From assembly GCA_022484805.1 (NCBI GenBank), contig JAKVKP010000004.1:62001-126000 (forward strand): a DNA stretch of 64,000 nucleotides. Reading direction: 5' to 3'. This document shows, piece by piece, positions 15,890 to 24,351 of the stretch. The position numbers and the translations under genes are program-made. The DNA is from Streptococcaceae bacterium. GTDB lineage: Bacteria; Bacillota; Bacilli; Lactobacillales; Streptococcaceae. The stretch's first letter is position 1, and each line of letters opens with the position of its first letter. The notes under the pieces are model-generated. The model was given only the letters and a program-made list of their open reading frames with translations. It did not search any database and was not told where the DNA came from.

Positions 15890-16939
15890 TTAGCTATTCG
15901 CCTTCATCAGCTCTTGTGCTTTAATTTCAGATTTATAATCATCATTTGTAGCTTTCTTATAACCCTCATGTGAGTAAATGCCAATTACTTTTTTACCCTC
16001 ATCTGTTTTTGCTAAGTTAATCAAAGATTCTTGTAATGCTGATTTAAGGCCAGTTGTAATTGTTTTCGAATTTTTAGAAACAACAATGGCATCGTTATAA
16101 ATTGCCGGTGTCACTCCAATTACATTAGTTTCTGTCCAAATATCAGATTTACCATACTCTTTTGTCCATGCCTCTGCAAAATCTCGGCGAGCATCTGCAT
16201 AAACTGGTAAAACATCAATTTGTCCTGACGCTAAACGAGCAAAGCCTGAACCATATGAATCATTTTGAACAGTAGTTGTTAATTCAGTAATATTATGATC
16301 ATAATTTTCGTCTAACCAAAGTGATGGATAAATATAACCTGCTGAAGAAGTTGTTGATGCAAGTCCCCAATTAGCGCTACTTAAATCAGCCCAAGTGATT
16401 TTTTCACCAGCATTAATCTTTTTAGCAAGCTCTTGACCCTTTGCAGAAGGACCTGCGATGATTAATGAACGGTATGAAGTCGCCTGTTTATCTGTTGTTT
16501 CAGTTGCCTTACCATCATTCCAGTCTTTTGCATCTTCACTATCTTTATTTAATCCTGCACGAGTTGCAGTTAAAATAACATCTGTGTCATCTTTATATAA
16601 CGCATAAGTTCCACCAGAAACGCCATAACCAACATCCGCTGTACCAGAAGCTAATGCCTCACCAACAGCTTCGTAGTTAGTTCCTACAGAAATATTAACT
16701 TTTTCAACATTGTAGCCTTCTTTTTTTAATTCAGCCTTCAAAAGACTTTCCAAAGGTTCAGTTGCTGTCACAATATCATCAGGATTTTTTGAAGGTACAA
16801 ACATAACATTTAATTCACTCACATCTTTTGATTCTTCAGATGCCTCATTGCTGCTTGAAGAACAAGCTGTTAATGACATTGTCAAAGTTGCTAACGCTCC
16901 CAAAGCGAATAAACCTTTTTTCATTTTTTTACTAAACAT
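15890..16939 (-). CDS. phnD: PhnD-type substrate-binding lipoprotein
   Basis: A 349-residue extracytoplasmic binding protein. The N-terminus has a basic region, a hydrophobic helix and the lipobox LTAC with the lipidated Cys near residue 26, then a Ser-rich linker. Family signatures include MFVPSKNPDDIV near the start of the mature part, GTNYEAVGEALASG and GYGVSGGTYAL. The family binds phosphonates, phosphite or phosphate. No C-P lyase, phosphonatase or phosphite dehydrogenase gene is visible nearby, so the substrate is open. AAAGGAG precedes the ATG. It is the first gene of phnD-phnC-phnE-phnE-nucleotidase; TTGTCA and CATAAT with a 16-base spacer upstream are a plausible promoter. Confidence 0.9.
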   Translation of the reverse strand: MFSKKMKKGLFALGALATLTMSLTACSSSSNEASEESKDVSELNVMFVPSKNPDDIVTATEPLESLLKAELKKEGYNVEKVNISVGTNYEAVGEALASGTADVGYGVSGGTYALYKDDTDVILTATRAGLNKDSEDAKDWNDGKATETTDKQATSYRSLIIAGPSAKGQELAKKINAGEKITWADLSSANWGLASTTSSAGYIYPSLWLDENYDHNITELTTTVQNDSYGSGFARLASGQIDVLPVYADARRDFAEAWTKEYGKSDIWTETNVIGVTPAIYNDAIVVSKNSKTITTGLKSALQESLINLAKTDEGKKVIGIYSHEGYKKATNDDYKSEIKAQELMKANS

Positions 16940-17127
16940 TATTTCTCCTTTAAATTCTAAACAAGATGTTAGTTAATCAGGCATATGTCTTATCATTATG
17001 AAGAGAGTTAACCTGTTGACAACAGCATCTAATGTTTTTAATATTAGTCACCATTTATGGCAACAAAACAATTTTATACAAAAGATTTCAAAAATCTGTC
17101 TGCTTTTCGTAAAATTACTGTAAATGT

Positions 17128-18180
17128 TTATTTATTTCTTTTTTTCTTAATTAATAAATAGGCAATAATAGTTAATAGCAAAATAATAACAATTGCTAAA
17201 GTAATCAATAACAAATTGGGTTGATTATCTGAAGCAACCATCGTATCGGTCTGATTCAAAGCATTCGCCTCAGTTGCTTTAATTTTAAAATCATCCTTAA
17301 AAGTCCATTGATAGTCATATTTATCGGGTTCATTACTGTCAGTACCTGTTTTCTCATTTCCATAAATAATAGATTGATACTGATAATTTCCAGCCTTCAA
17401 GGCAGTACCATTTAAGAATAGTGGATAAGTAAAAACCGAATTTGGTGCCATCTGCATTTGTGCTTTCGTTTGTTCATAAACCAATTTACCAGTTGATTTT
17501 TGGTAAATTTTGGTTACAATTTTCATTTGATTTAAATAGGCACCTGCTAAGTTTCGATAATTGGCAACAATCGCATTACGATTATTCATTTGAGAAGCAG
17601 AAACATCCGAAAGCTTCAATTCAGGTACATCAGAAATCGAATCATCTTGTTGCATTAGTACCGCTACAACATAAGCAAATTGATTATTAATCGTTGCCCC
17701 ATCCAACTTCTCAGTATTTGAATTTGCCTGTTTTGATTGAAAAGTAATGCCAAATGCTAGTACACCTGAAAGATGATTATCTGGCATCTTCACTTCAAAG
17801 GTGTAATCCTTTGTCTCATTCGCTTCAAGTGAAATTTCTGCAGGCAAATCTATTAAATCTTTTATCTGATAAGCCAGTGAAGAATCAGATTGATTCACCG
17901 AAGGGCTATAATCAACCACACCGTTTACATTAGTTGTAGCCAAGCTTGCAGTAGCTCCCAGATTAACTTTTTCTGCTGTATTATTAAACAATTTGACCGT
18001 TAGCGTTTGCTGCTGTCCTTGGTCCAACTTTAGATGAAAATAATTAGATTCATCGTTTATTTGATTCGCTGGTAAAACTGGTTCAACAGCAAAATCGATT
18101 ACATTTGCAGTAGCCTTCTCTTGAAAACCTAAAATTGCCATCAAGACGCCTATTATTAATACTAATTTCCTAAATTTCAA
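17128..18180 (-). CDS. DUF916/DUF3324 cell-surface protein with C-terminal membrane anchor
   Basis: A 350-residue exported protein: signal peptide ending near residue 25 (AILGFQEKATA), an N-terminal DUF916-type beta domain (FAVEPVLPANQ; then FHLKLDQGQQQTLTVKLFNN), a second DUF3324-type domain, and a C-terminal membrane helix followed by KKKRNK. Proteins of this kind accompany WxL proteins and are thought to tether them to the envelope. I chose TTG 18180 because GAGGAG lies seven bases before it and it gives a normal signal peptide; the ATG at 18195 overlaps that ribosome site. It lies just after the WxL gene in the same direction. Confidence 0.85.
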   Translation of the reverse strand: MKFRKLVLIIGVLMAILGFQEKATANVIDFAVEPVLPANQINDESNYFHLKLDQGQQQTLTVKLFNNTAEKVNLGATASLATTNVNGVVDYSPSVNQSDSSLAYQIKDLIDLPAEISLEANETKDYTFEVKMPDNHLSGVLAFGITFQSKQANSNTEKLDGATINNQFAYVVAVLMQQDDSISDVPELKLSDVSASQMNNRNAIVANYRNLAGAYLNQMKIVTKIYQKSTGKLVYEQTKAQMQMAPNSVFTYPLFLNGTALKAGNYQYQSIIYGNEKTGTDSNEPDKYDYQWTFKDDFKIKATEANALNQTDTMVASDNQPNLLLITLAIVIILLLTIIAYLLIKKKRNK

Positions 18181-18291
18181 ATCTTTACTCCTCATAAAAA
18201 ATCGGCTAATAAATTCATAAAAGCTGATTAATAATTGCCCAAAAAGAACAACTATCATCAGCTTCTAAATAAATAATGCGATAAATTTAGC

Positions 18292-20610
18292 CTAAGGTGC
18301 TGGAACCATCGACAAGCGATAAGTTAAGCTAGTTTGGTAATTTTTGGCAAGTGGATTTGCCACACCAGGAATCGTTAAGAATACTGAAGATTGTCCTTCT
18401 TTATTTGAGTCACTGATACCAATATTAGCTTCTTGAGTTGAACCAAATGCAAGTGTCCAGACACCGCTACCTTGACCACGGTCAGCAGACATTAATACTG
18501 AACTTTGACCTGGAATTAATTCTAAACCACCCGAAACTTGTTCATTTTGAAGTGTCGTTGTTGCAATATAATTTTTAGGTAACTGCTCAGATGTAAGCCC
18601 ACCATCTAACAATTGTGAAGAATTGATTTTACCATTACCTAGAGTCAATTCAGCACCTGTTAATTCTTCATTATCCGCTGTTTTAAATTGACCGTTTTGA
18701 ACTACGTTTAAGACCCAGCCTGCATTGGTACCACGACGGTCTGAAACTTGAATATAATTAGCAGAAAGCGCATCACTATCCTGATACTTTTGAGCATATG
18801 CACCGTATGTTTTAGTTTGTCCTAAGATTTCTTGTTTACCAAAAGCAAAACTAGAGGCGTAGTCAATTGATAAAAGACCTTTTGAACCATAATCTGGTAC
18901 AGTACCATCAGGTAATACAGGTTTTACAGAGTCATTTGGACTTTCTGGATCTGTTGGATAAACAGTTTGATCAGAAGTTTGAAATTCAATATTACCTGTC
19001 ACATCATAGCTTGAGTTTTCAGTTGGTGTTTCTGGTTCTTCCGGCGTTACCGTTTCATCAGCCGCTTTCAACACAATTGCCTGTGTCAATACGTTCGTCT
19101 TGTTATTTCTTAGGCGGATATTATAAGAGCCCTCAGCAGAAACTTTAAAGTAAACATCTTGTACAGCATTTCCATTGGCATCAGCAGTCACATTAAAGCG
19201 ATTTGAATAGCCAAGTGTTTCATTCCAAGCATTATCACCAATTTTAGTTTGAGCAACCTGTGCACCTTGTGTAAAACCATTTTGTGCAGTTGGTGTATAT
19301 AAACCAAAGTCCAAACCTTCAACTGTACTATTTGCTGTTAAGCCTGAAAGAGTAATTGTAACTTTATTTTCCTTACCAACCGCAGTACTATCAATATTAA
19401 AGCCATACTGAATTGTAGCTGCTGGCGTCTCTGAAGAACCGTAGCTACCTGCTGCAAAGGTTGAGCTATCGTACCATTTATACTGAGCTTGAGAAGTTGA
19501 CCAAGGCTCACTTTGTGTTTCAGTCGTATTTTCTGGCGTTTCATAATCATATAGAGCTGTCTTTTCTGAAAGTGAAATTCCGCTCTCAGAGAATGTTGAA
19601 TATGATTCGTCTGTGCCTAACCAATCAATCAACTGAACTAATAATGTCGCATCATCGCCTTCTTTGAAGCCATCATAAGTTTTTTTCGTCTTACCAGTCT
19701 CTTCATTGGTATATTTTGGTGAAGCATCTTCAACAATTGATGAATCGCCAACAAAAGCCGCTTTTCCTTGACCACGTTTACTAATTGCAACATAGGCGCC
19801 TTCTTCTTTACCACCACCATTATAAACACCCTGGTCAACTGAATTGCTCCATTTGTTAGCACTTGTTAATCCTGATGGTAAATAAACCAAACCACGAGCC
19901 GTTTCTGGATTAGTAATTGCTAAAGTCGCACCTGCATGAACTGGCACCTCATCAACATTATTTAAAATACCGTATGCATCATCTAAAATGACTGACGAAG
20001 CATCCACATTATCAATGGCATTAAATCTAAAACGTAAACCAAAAGTATTACTTAGCCAATCGCTACTAACAACATCTTGCATCGCTTGAGAGTTCTTCTC
20101 AGCATCGGACATACCAGTAGTCATATCCGAATAGGCACCACGTCGATAGCCATTAAATGCTTCCGTTGTATCAATGCGATTTTTATTGCGGTCTGCATTA
20201 TAGTGATCACCAATATAAAATACTGCACCACCATTAGAAACATAGTCGGCAATTGCTTGCTGTTCACTTTGTTTGAACGGAATATTAGCCTCTGGAATCA
20301 CAAAAACATCATAAGCTTCTAAATCTGAAAGCGTAATCGGTGTTGTTTTTCTTAATTCTGTCACATAATAGCCTTCATTACCTAATGCATTCGCAAAATC
20401 CGAAAAGCCACCGTCAATCACCCAGTCAGCCGCACCGGCCGTTTGTGCATGCGTATTGTCAAAAAGAATTTTTTTACCATTTGCTGAGGCTGGTTGGATA
20501 ACCGCTGGTGCATCTAGTGCACTCTCTGCAAATGTCGTTGTCCCGCCTAATACACCCACTGCCAGCAAGCCAAATAATACGACCGCCGATTTAAATTTAA
20601 ATCTTTTCAT
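18292..20610 (-). CDS. Large WxL-domain surface protein with GATase-like N-terminal domain
   Basis: A 772-residue secreted protein. Signal peptide to about residue 28 (ending TTFAES). Residues about 45-340 resemble a flavodoxin/class I amidotransferase-like fold: KILFDNTHAQ, then DVFVIPEANIPF, YVSNGGAVFYIGDH, and AAFVGDSSIVED. Residues about 375-520 look like an Ig-like beta domain, followed by a Thr/Pro/Glu linker and a C-terminal WxL domain with both motifs, GWVL and VWTLAFGS, ending LTYRLSMVPAP. WxL domains bind peptidoglycan non-covalently. ATG 20610 follows AGGAGGAG. It is expressed from TTGGAA-16-TATAAT and followed by the DUF916 partner gene. The role of the N-terminal domain is unknown. 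Confidence 0.85.
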   Translation of the reverse strand: MKRFKFKSAVVLFGLLAVGVLGGTTTFAESALDAPAVIQPASANGKKILFDNTHAQTAGAADWVIDGGFSDFANALGNEGYYVTELRKTTPITLSDLEAYDVFVIPEANIPFKQSEQQAIADYVSNGGAVFYIGDHYNADRNKNRIDTTEAFNGYRRGAYSDMTTGMSDAEKNSQAMQDVVSSDWLSNTFGLRFRFNAIDNVDASSVILDDAYGILNNVDEVPVHAGATLAITNPETARGLVYLPSGLTSANKWSNSVDQGVYNGGGKEEGAYVAISKRGQGKAAFVGDSSIVEDASPKYTNEETGKTKKTYDGFKEGDDATLLVQLIDWLGTDESYSTFSESGISLSEKTALYDYETPENTTETQSEPWSTSQAQYKWYDSSTFAAGSYGSSETPAATIQYGFNIDSTAVGKENKVTITLSGLTANSTVEGLDFGLYTPTAQNGFTQGAQVAQTKIGDNAWNETLGYSNRFNVTADANGNAVQDVYFKVSAEGSYNIRLRNNKTNVLTQAIVLKAADETVTPEEPETPTENSSYDVTGNIEFQTSDQTVYPTDPESPNDSVKPVLPDGTVPDYGSKGLLSIDYASSFAFGKQEILGQTKTYGAYAQKYQDSDALSANYIQVSDRRGTNAGWVLNVVQNGQFKTADNEELTGAELTLGNGKINSSQLLDGGLTSEQLPKNYIATTTLQNEQVSGGLELIPGQSSVLMSADRGQGSGVWTLAFGSTQEANIGISDSNKEGQSSVFLTIPGVANPLAKNYQTSLTYRLSMVPAP

Positions 20611-20664
20611 CCTAAATAATCTCCTCCTAAAACAATTAAACATTGCAATTTTGCAACAAAGTAG

Positions 20665-20692
20665 ATTATATAGAACACTTTTTAATTTCCAA
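20665..20692 (-). promoter_or_regulatory. Promoter of the WxL gene
   Basis: On the minus strand TTGGAA and TATAAT are 16 bases apart. The leader that follows contains two palindromic TTGCAA elements separated by two bases (about 20643-20656), a possible regulator site. Confidence 0.6.
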
Positions 20693-21015
20693 TTGGCTTT
20701 CAGTAAATAAAAAGTAAAGTAAAATCATCAAAATCGGATTTACTTTTACAAATTAACTTATTTTTCAATAAATAAAATTTTAATCTATAACGACTAAACT
20801 ATGATAGAAATAAAATTATCAGTAAAAAAAATAATTCAAACCATCCTATATGTTTAATAAATTAATTTGTGACTATTTACTTTATATTTACATCCTGCCA
20901 AAAAGGCTCATCTTGATTCTAGTACTTTATTTTGAAATAAAGAGGTGGATTTTAATTTTACTGCTAACTATTTTAGAAATTAATAAACATAGTCGCTTTT
21001 GCTAACATGGGGCAT
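20693..21015. other. AT-rich spacer with no gene
   Basis: About 320 bases between the WxL promoter and the tRNA terminator. No open frame with a ribosome site is seen. An imperfect inverted repeat lies at about 20710-20750 (GTAAAATC with GATTTAC), of uncertain meaning. Confidence 0.5.
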
Positions 21016-21016
21016 C

Positions 21017-21043
21017 AAAAAAAGCCCATTCAAAAATGAGCCA
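21017..21043 (-). terminator. Terminator of the tRNA-Gln gene
   Basis: Minus-strand hairpin with GCTCATT and AATGGGC arms followed by seven T, starting 17 bases after the tRNA 3' end. Confidence 0.75.
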
Positions 21044-21059
21044 TTTCAACACTTATATA

Positions 21060-21131
21060 CTGGGGTAGCTGGATTCGAACCAACGCATGAGGGAGTCAAA
21101 GTCCCTTGCCTTACCGCTTGGCTATACCCCA
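21060..21131 (-). tRNA. tRNA-Gln (anticodon UUG)
   Basis: A 72-base cloverleaf on the minus strand: acceptor stem TGGGGTA with TACCCCA, D-loop AGCCAAGCGGTAAGG, anticodon loop CTTTGAC (anticodon TTG, reading CAA), T-loop GGTTCGAATCC, discriminator G. The 3' CCA is not encoded (the next bases are TAT), so it must be added by CCA-adding enzyme. It stands alone with its own terminator. Confidence 0.95.
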
Positions 21132-21240
21132 ATCAAACAAATAATAGTTTATCAAAAAATGATAGGTAATTTCAAGTAAAAATTATTTTTTTAATAAAAA
21201 TGACAAGTAACCAAAAGCTCGTCACTCATCATTCTAACTA

Positions 21241-21468
21241 CTATCCCAGATTAAAATTTAAAATTGCTTGATTAATTGCCTCATCTTCAGTTTTTAATAA
21301 ATTTTCCAATTTCCCATTCTTTAAGACAGCAAATTTATCATCAACTGCTACGACTTCAGCAATTTCACGCTTGCCAATTTTTATTGATAAGCCATCTTTA
21401 ACCTGTCCTTGGTATTTGACTTTCGAATCCGTAACTGTAACCTCAATATCTTTATTTTTCTTAGACAT
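21241..21468 (-). CDS. DUF2969 family small protein
   Basis: A 75-residue protein with no membrane segment and many charged residues: KDIEVTVTDSKVKY, then IGKREIAEVVAVDDKFAVLKNG, then a helix TEDEAINQAILNFNLG. This matches the DUF2969 family found in Lactobacillales, function unknown. GGAGGA eight bases before ATG 21468 decides the start; the in-frame TTG upstream overlaps the ribosome site. It is a single gene between the tRNA and the dehydrogenase gene. Confidence 0.75.
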   Translation of the reverse strand: MSKKNKDIEVTVTDSKVKYQGQVKDGLSIKIGKREIAEVVAVDDKFAVLKNGKLENLLKTEDEAINQAILNFNLG

Positions 21469-21531
21469 GTCATCCTCCAATTTCTATCTCATTCATTGTA
21501 GCAAACAATAGACCTGATTGACTAATAAAAA

Positions 21532-22842
21532 TTAGATTTTCTTACCAGCATTCAGCCTACCCTCAGGATCAAATGCAAATTTAATCTTTTGATAAAGTGA
21601 ATACAAATTCGGATCAAGGTGCTTAATGAAATACGGGCGCTTTAAGGTGCCAATACCATGCTCTGCGCTTGCCAAGCCACCAACTTGATTAACATAATGA
21701 TACATTTTTTCAAGATAATTCGAAAGTGATTTTTGCCAAAGCTGATCAGACAACGATTTTTTTAAGATTAATGCATGAATATTACCATCACCAGCATGCC
21801 CAAAGGTTACGATTTCAAGCTTTTCTGCTTCAGCAATTGCTTTTAAATACTTAACCGTTTCGGTGATTTTAGAAGTTGGAACAACGATATCAACTGGTTC
21901 AGCAATTGTTTGCGCCTGAACACCCGCTGCCAAATTATCTCTTAGCTGCCAAGCAATTTTGGCTTGCTGCTCACTCAAATCAACTTGGGTACGACTATTT
22001 TTTAGGATATTTTTAATGAGCACTTTTTCTTGTCCTACTTGCTCTAAATTACCATCAAGCGTTAACAAGATAAAGGCTTCGCCATCTTCGATAAAAAGCT
22101 GCTGATTTAAATAAATTTCTGCATATTTTAGACCTTCACGCTCAAAAAATTCAACAGATGCAGGTCGAACACCTGTTTTAAGAATCGCTGCAACATTTTC
22201 AATGGCTAAGTCCAAATTATCAAAGCTGATTAAGATTGATTGACTCACTTGTGGCTGCGCAATAACTTTCAAAGTTGCCCGTGTAATAATCGCCAAAGTG
22301 CCTTCAGAGCCAATTATCAAGTCTTTAAGATCATAATTTGTGCTATCCTTTTGATTAATGCTACCTAATTCTAAAACTGTACCATCAATCAAAACAACTT
22401 GTAATGCTTTAACAAAATCACGCGTCACGCCATATTTAACCGCACGCATCCCGCCAGCATTCGTTGAGATATTGCCACCGATTGTTGCTTGCTTTGCTCC
22501 TGGATCAGGTGGATAAAAATAACCTCTTGCTTCAACATAATCATAAATTTGATTAAGTGTAACGCCTGCTTCTACAGTTAAAGAGCCTGTCGCTTCATCC
22601 AAATCTAAAATTTTATTCCATCCACTTAAATCAATTAATAATTCATCATGCTCTGGCAGTGTCGCACCTGAAAGACCCGTGTTGGCACCAATTACAATTA
22701 CCCCAATTTGTTGTGCTTTAGCAAATGTCAACGCGTCAACTAATTCGGCTAAATCAGTCGGCTTGACTACACCATATGCGCTTCCAGTTAAACCTGTCAT
22801 ATTATCGACTAGATACTCTGCAGTTGCCTCAATTATTTCCAT
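21532..22842 (-). CDS. FAD-linked 2-hydroxyacid dehydrogenase, GlcD/D-lactate dehydrogenase-like
   Basis: A 436-residue flavoprotein of the GlcD/LDHD group (PCMH FAD-binding domain plus vanillyl-alcohol-oxidase-type cap). The FAD-binding core includes GANTGLSGATLPEH, DPGAKQATIGGNISTNAGG and DLIIGSEGTLAIITRATLKV. The C-terminal half has FGHAGDGNIH and SAEHGIGTLKR with the substrate and metal histidines. It oxidises glycolate, D-lactate or a similar acid; the exact substrate cannot be read. I chose ATG 22842 (MEIIEATAEYL, GAGGGA five bases upstream). An open extension of 41 codons upstream has no ribosome site. No GlcE/GlcF partners are nearby, consistent with a stand-alone enzyme. Confidence 0.88.
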   Translation of the reverse strand: MEIIEATAEYLVDNMTGLTGSAYGVVKPTDLAELVDALTFAKAQQIGVIVIGANTGLSGATLPEHDELLIDLSGWNKILDLDEATGSLTVEAGVTLNQIYDYVEARGYFYPPDPGAKQATIGGNISTNAGGMRAVKYGVTRDFVKALQVVLIDGTVLELGSINQKDSTNYDLKDLIIGSEGTLAIITRATLKVIAQPQVSQSILISFDNLDLAIENVAAILKTGVRPASVEFFEREGLKYAEIYLNQQLFIEDGEAFILLTLDGNLEQVGQEKVLIKNILKNSRTQVDLSEQQAKIAWQLRDNLAAGVQAQTIAEPVDIVVPTSKITETVKYLKAIAEAEKLEIVTFGHAGDGNIHALILKKSLSDQLWQKSLSNYLEKMYHYVNQVGGLASAEHGIGTLKRPYFIKHLDPNLYSLYQKIKFAFDPEGRLNAGKKI

Positions 22843-23055
22843 TTTTTCCCTCATCTCATTAACTTTATCAATTAATTGTTTATCTATTAAGAATAACGAT
22901 TTTTTAAAGTATTTCAAGTACAAAAATACTAGAAAATCTCGATTAAATATTCTAAATGATACCATTATTAAATTTAAGTCTTAAAATCGGCAATCCTTTC
23001 ATCTTTTGAATATGATATCAAGCAAACTCTAAATATGATATTATAAAACAAATTA

Positions 23056-23087
23056 AGTATTAACTAATGACAATCAGTCTTAATACT
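23056..23087. repeat. Inverted repeat upstream of corA
   Basis: AGTATTAA and TTAATACT form a perfect eight-base dyad with a 16-base spacer, about 50 bases before the corA start. It could be an operator or an mRNA leader hairpin. It is not the M-box magnesium riboswitch. Confidence 0.4.
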
Positions 23088-23135
23088 AGCGTAAAGAAAA
23101 AAGATCATGATTAAGTATAGCTAACGGGAGTCTCA

Positions 23136-24074
23136 ATGATTACATATTATAAAATAGAAAATAACAAAATGGTTGATACGATAAACGAGGCCGAATGCAT
23201 TTGGATTCACCTTGAAAAGCCTGATATTAACGAGATTAAAGCAATTAAACAAGAATATCAATTGCCACTAGATTATCTGACTGATATTTTGGATGATAAC
23301 GAAAACTCGCGCTTTGAAATTAATACAGAAGCAGCAGAAACCTCCTTGACGCTCTTGCAATTTCCTAAAAAAGAAACAAAGGGTGCTGGTATTACAACCA
23401 TCTTAACCTATCCATTCGCAATTATTTTGACTGCCAACCAGAAAATTATCACTGCAAGTAATCATCGCAAAACTTTTTTAAATACTGTCCTCAAGCAGGA
23501 TTTTTACCCTGATAGACTAATTCAGCAATTATTTTACGCATTCGTCTTTAGCCTATCCAAAAAATATAATTATTATCTGGAGGAGCTACGTAAAGCAAGC
23601 GATGAATTAGAGGACGAGCTATTATCTAGCTCGGAAAATCGACCTCTACACAAAATGGTTGAGATAAAAAAAAGCCTCGTTTTCTTTGAAGAATCACTCA
23701 GAAGTAATGTCGTTGGTTTAACTGAAATTTACGATGGCAAATTACTTAATAACGATGAATTTAGAAATCAAATCTTTGACTGCATTATTGAGAGCAAGCA
23801 AGCACTTTCTAGTACCCGTGTTCAGATGAAATTAATCGACAATGTATCAGATATTTTCAGCTCAATCGTTTCAAATAACTTGAATATTGTTATGAAAATA
23901 CTGACTAGCTTAACAATTGTTCTAACGATTCCGACAATTGTTGGCGGCTTCTATGGTATGAATGTTAAAATTCCCGGCTCTGATGATCCTTATGCCTTTT
24001 ACCTCATTTTAATTGGCACCATTGTTTTTTGTATTATAATGATTCGTTTACTTAAACGTAAACGCCTAATGTAA
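23136..24074 (+). CDS. corA: CorA-family magnesium/divalent cation transporter
   Basis: A 312-residue membrane protein. The long N-terminal cytosolic domain is followed by two C-terminal membrane helices. The family signature YGMN at the end of the first helix (GGFYGMNVKIPG) and the loop PGSDDPYAF are present. CorA proteins form pentameric channels for Mg2+ and sometimes Co2+, Ni2+ or Zn2+. A basic tail (LLKRKRLM) ends the protein. GGGAG lies before ATG 23136. Transcription may continue into the small membrane protein gene 53 bases downstream. Confidence 0.93.
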   Translation: MITYYKIENNKMVDTINEAECIWIHLEKPDINEIKAIKQEYQLPLDYLTDILDDNENSRFEINTEAAETSLTLLQFPKKETKGAGITTILTYPFAIILTANQKIITASNHRKTFLNTVLKQDFYPDRLIQQLFYAFVFSLSKKYNYYLEELRKASDELEDELLSSSENRPLHKMVEIKKSLVFFEESLRSNVVGLTEIYDGKLLNNDEFRNQIFDCIIESKQALSSTRVQMKLIDNVSDIFSSIVSNNLNIVMKILTSLTIVLTIPTIVGGFYGMNVKIPGSDDPYAFYLILIGTIVFCIIMIRLLKRKRLM

Positions 24075-24092
24075 GTTTACTTTATTGATATT

Positions 24093-24130
24093 GGAGGTGA
24101 AACAATCAATTCAAATTGATTGCAATCATG
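24093..24130 (+). promoter_or_regulatory. Ribosome site separated from its ATG by a hairpin
   Basis: GGAGG at 24093-24097 is 30 bases before ATG 24128, too far for normal initiation. The intervening CAATCAAT-TCAA-ATTGATTG (24103-24122) is a perfect eight-base-pair hairpin; if folded, it leaves an effective spacing of ten bases. No other ribosome site or suitable start is seen. Confidence 0.55.
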
Positions 24131-24328
24131 AAAAATCTCTTTAATACCCAATCAATCATCCTTGAAACAGGTATCTTAATTCTATCTACCCTTGTCCTAC
24201 TTATTCTACTGACAAGTGACATGGTTCGTGACTTTAAATGGTATCTTTTTATTGTTTTTTTGATTGTCAATGGCACACTCTCAATTATCCATATTAAAAA
24301 CATCCATGAAGAAAAACAAAAAAAATAA
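24128..24328 (+). CDS. Small two-helix membrane protein
   Basis: A 66-residue protein of unknown function with two membrane segments (about residues 10-32, ILETGILILSTLVLLILL, and 39-57, KWYLFIVFLIVNGTLSI) and a short basic/acidic tail, HEEKQKK. It lies 53 bases after corA on the same strand. ATG 24128 is the assigned start; TTG 24116 lies in the hairpin that separates the ribosome site from the coding region. Its stop codon lies within the stem of the terminator shared with tagO. It could be an accessory of the magnesium channel, but that is inference from position only. Confidence 0.65.
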   Translation: MKNLFNTQSIILETGILILSTLVLLILLTSDMVRDFKWYLFIVFLIVNGTLSIIHIKNIHEEKQKK

Positions 24329-24351
24329 AGACAATTCTACTTGTCTTTATT
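24324..24351. terminator. Shared terminator overlapping the ends of two convergent genes
   Basis: AATAAAGACA pairs with TGTCTTTATT. The stop codon of the small membrane protein (24326-24328) is in one arm and the tagO stop (24337-24339) is in the loop, so the stem also encodes the last residues of TagO. Confidence 0.8.

Noticed and set aside
19338-20322. Several open frames on both strands inside the WxL gene
   Set aside because: They are shadows of the long coding region, with unlikely Gln/Leu- or His-rich composition and no ribosome sites.
22843-22965. N-terminal extension of the FAD-linked dehydrogenase by 41 codons
   Set aside because: No ribosome site lies before it, while GAGGGA sits at the right distance from ATG 22842. 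The extension is very hydrophobic and basic, unlike family starts.
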